This document shows positions 6,674 through 8,426 of a stretch of 8,426 nt of DNA, in pieces. Both the position numbers and the translations under genes were made by a program. The stretch is from JAPSGM01 sp036556985 (GTDB lineage: Bacteria > Chloroflexota > Limnocylindria > QHBO01). Numbering within the stretch: the stretch's first letter is position 1; the number at the start of each line of letters is the position of its first letter. The stretch is from assembly GCA_036556985.1 (NCBI GenBank), contig DATBIK010000084.1, positions 1 to 8,426 of the forward strand, read 5' to 3'. The notes under the pieces were generated by a model. It saw nothing but the letters and a program-made list of their open reading frames with translations, was not told the DNA's origin and ran no database searches.

Positions 6674-8426
6674 CAGGCGACCCACAGCGCCGGCCTCCAC
6701 AGCCCCGCCGGCTCCTCGCCGGGCAGTGGCGCACCGGGTGCCGTCTCGATCCCGGTGATGAACGTCGTGACAAGGTCCTCCTGGAGCTGGGTCCCCGCCG
6801 CGTCGCCCAGACGCTTCAGCGCCTCGGTTACCGCGAGGGCCTTCCGGTACGGCCGGGTGGTGGTCATCGCGCTGAAGGCGTCGGCCACGGCCAGGATGCG
6901 GCCGATGAGCGGGATCTCCTCGCCCTCGCGGCCCTCGACATAACCGTGCCCGTCCCAGCGCTCGTGATGGAATCGGATGCCCGCCCGCACCTCCTCGACG
7001 TGCGGCAGGTCACGCACGATCGCGTCGCCCAGCACGACGTGCTGCTGGAAGACGGCGTATTCCTCGTCGGTGAGCTTCGACGGCTTGCGCAGCAGGCCAT
7101 CGGGGATCCCGATCTTGCCGACGTCGTGCAGCAGCCCGGCGAGCCGGATGGTCCGCACCGTCTCGTCGTCGAGCCCGAGTCGTTGCGCGAGGAAGGCGGC
7201 GTAGCGGGCAACGTCCTCCGAATGGCGCTTCGTGTATCGATCCTTGGTGTCGACCGCGATGACGAGCCCGTGCAGAACATCGAAGCCGCCGGCGACCGAC
7301 TCGTCCTCCGGATCGCGGGCGAAGATCCGCACCGCGTCCCCGCCTCCGGCGCGTGCCTCGGCCACGGCCACCGCCGCGCCGGAGAGCAGCTCGGTGACGG
7401 AGTCGGACGGGTCCGGGAACGAGCAGATCCCGGCGCTCACCGTGACCGGGAGGCGCTCCGATTCCCCGAACTGGACGGCGACCTGCGCAAGCCCCTCGCG
7501 AAGGCGTTCGACGATCGCCTGGGCATCATCGGCATCGGCGTCCGGGCAGACGAGCAGGAACTCGTCGGGACCATAGCGGGACACCCGGGTGCCGCCCGGC
7601 TCATCGGCGTGGTCGTGTCGCGCGGCAGCCGCGGCCACGTGCAGGAGGACCTCGTCGCCGGCCTCGTGGCCGTGCGTCTCGTTGAGCAGGCGGAAGTTGT
7701 CGATGTCGAGCAGCGCCACGGCAAGCGTTCCGCCGCTCGCGCGCCGGTCCTCGAGCAGCTGGGTCACGACCCCCACGATCGCGCCGTGGTTCAGCAGCCC
7801 GGTGAGCGCGTCACGTCGCTCTGACTCGAGGAGCATCGCCTGCTGGCGCGAGATCCGGGCCTGTGCGGCGCGGAAGACGAGGAAGAGGAGCATCGCGAGC
7901 AGCACCGCCGCGGCGAGCGTCACCAGCATGATGTCGCGCCGCGCGGCGTCCAGGCGCGCGAGCACCGGCGCCGCGTCGCGCCAGACGGCGACGACGGCGC
8001 GCAGGTCACCGCCCTCGGCGGACATCGGCAGCAGCTCCTGGACGACGCCCTGCGGCAGCCCTGGATCGTCGACCAGGCTGACCGATCCCTCGCCGGAGAG
8101 CACCGCCGCCCACTCGGCGCCACCGACCGGCTGCGGTACGAGCGACGACCCGGTCGAGGCGAAGAGCACGGCACCGTCCGGCGACCGGACCTCGATGCGC
8201 AGGAATTCGGCATCGGCCGCCAGGCGGCCGAGGTCATTCTCCAGGGACGTCCGGCGGGCGTGGTCGACGCTCCCGGTGAGGTCGTCGGGCAGCAGGTCAC
8301 GGTTCAGCGCAAGCTCGACCAGGGCGCCGTCCCGCGCCACCGTGGCCGCCAGCGTGGCCGACGACAGGTGGGCGGAGCTGACCATGACGAGGGCGCCGGC
8401 GGTGATCCCGACCAGCACGAGGAAGA
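6673..8426 (-). CDS. Membrane sensor with GGDEF and HD-GYP domains (5' end outside window)
   Basis: A cyclic-di-GMP signalling protein, cut by the window edge. The frame is open to the last base, and a GTG at 8418 falls inside the first hydrophobic segment (FLVLVGITAGALVMVSS), so the true start is probably outside. Numbering from 8418: TM1 to about 17; an extracytoplasmic sensor (about 20-160) with a Cache/PAS-like strand IEVRSPDGAVLFAS; TM2 at 163-183; a GGDEF domain (about 203-355) with DALTGLLNH; and an HD-GYP domain (about 372-560). The GGDEF signature is GPDEF (283-287) and no RxxD inhibitory site precedes it, so cyclase activity is doubtful. The HD-GYP domain keeps H399, HDVGKIGIPD (H431/D432) and HHERWDG (484-490), but reads GHGYVEG instead of GxGYP. 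Family knowledge suggests a phosphodiesterase hydrolysing cyclic-di-GMP, with the GGDEF part perhaps a GTP-sensing module. Its stop overlaps the next gene's ATG (TGATG). Confidence 0.9.
   Translation of the reverse strand, partial: FLVLVGITAGALVMVSSAHLSSATLAATVARDGALVELALNRDLLPDDLTGSVDHARRTSLENDLGRLAADAEFLRIEVRSPDGAVLFASTGSSLVPQPVGGAEWAAVLSGEGSVSLVDDPGLPQGVVQELLPMSAEGGDLRAVVAVWRDAAPVLARLDAARRDIMLVTLAAAVLLAMLLFLVFRAAQARISRQQAMLLESERRDALTGLLNHGAIVGVVTQLLEDRRASGGTLAVALLDIDNFRLLNETHGHEAGDEVLLHVAAAAARHDHADEPGGTRVSRYGPDEFLLVCPDADADDAQAIVERLREGLAQVAVQFGESERLPVTVSAGICSFPDPSDSVTELLSGAAVAVAEARAGGGDAVRIFARDPEDESVAGGFDVLHGLVIAVDTKDRYTKRHSEDVARYAAFLAQRLGLDDETVRTIRLAGLLHDVGKIGIPDGLLRKPSKLTDEEYAVFQQHVVLGDAIVRDLPHVEEVRAGIRFHHERWDGHGYVEGREGEEIPLIGRILAVADAFSAMTTTRPYRKALAVTEALKRLGDAAGTQLQEDLVTTFITGIETAPGAPLPGEEPAGLWRPALWVA
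6694..6698 (-). promoter_or_regulatory. Candidate ribosome binding site of the envelope protein
   Basis: GGAGG on the minus strand lies eight bases before a GTG at 6685-6683 and 20 bases before the ATG at 6673-6671, both in the same frame. The spacing favours the GTG, while the TGATG overlap favours the ATG, so the start remains open by four codons. The site is inside the coding sequence of the upstream gene. Confidence 0.35.

Noticed and set aside
6610..7824. Plus-strand open frame (404 codons) opposite the HD-GYP gene
   Set aside because: The opposite strand has unmistakable GGDEF and HD-GYP motifs; this frame has none.
8416..8418. GTG as the start of the GGDEF/HD-GYP gene
   Set aside because: The frame stays open to the window edge and the upstream codons extend the hydrophobic helix, so the gene probably begins outside the window.
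1..8426. Possible RNA genes, CRISPR arrays, insertion sequences or defence systems
   Set aside because: No repeat-spacer pattern, terminal inverted repeats, transposase motifs, tRNA-like cloverleaf or rRNA segment was seen on reading both strands.

Overview
The window is a high-GC bacterial segment with strongly G/C-biased third codon positions, tightly packed genes and overlapping start/stop codons. The branched-chain keto acid dehydrogenase subunits resemble the Bacillus-type Bkd set. The minus-strand genes are a hybrid GGDEF/HD-GYP protein and a Pro/Thr-rich envelope protein. Together these suggest a free-living, aerobic or facultative, high-GC lineage. Chloroflexota (Limnocylindria-like) or Actinomycetota are the best guesses, but this is inference from style only and no marker gene is present.

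Plus strand, 5-5510: an apparent operon. It runs hotdog acyl-CoA thioesterase, dihydrolipoyl dehydrogenase (E3), E1 alpha, E1 beta and E2 of a branched-chain 2-oxoacid dehydrogenase complex. The first four genes are joined by ATGA overlap (thioesterase/E3), a 16-bp gap (E3/E1 alpha) and TGATG overlap (E1 alpha/E1 beta). The E2 gene follows after a 113-bp gap that may hold a promoter. The E3-E1a-E1b-E2 order is that of lpdV-bkdAA-bkdAB-bkdB in Bacillus subtilis. The complex would convert the keto acids of Val, Leu and Ile to branched acyl-CoAs, CO2 and NADH. The thioesterase could release the free acids or trim surplus acyl-CoA.

Convergence zone, 5511-5667: directly behind the E2 stop lies an open stretch encoding what looks like only the C-terminal part of a GNAT acetyltransferase. 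It is probably a gene remnant. Its end overlaps the 3' end of the minus-strand gene by 29 bp.

Minus strand, 8426-5639: a membrane-anchored sensor with GGDEF and HD-GYP domains, cut by the window edge at its N terminus, is translationally coupled to a secreted or membrane-anchored protein. That protein has a signal peptide, a beta-rich ectodomain, a Pro/Thr/Ser-rich stalk and a C-terminal membrane helix. The pair may link cyclic-di-GMP turnover to an envelope function.

No RNA gene, mobile element, CRISPR array or clear intrinsic terminator was seen. Most of the window is recognisable metabolism and signalling. The observations most worth a second look are the altered FAD-binding glycine motif in E3, the GNAT remnant, the non-canonical GPDEF and GYV signatures in the signalling protein, and the uncharacterised envelope protein coupled to it.
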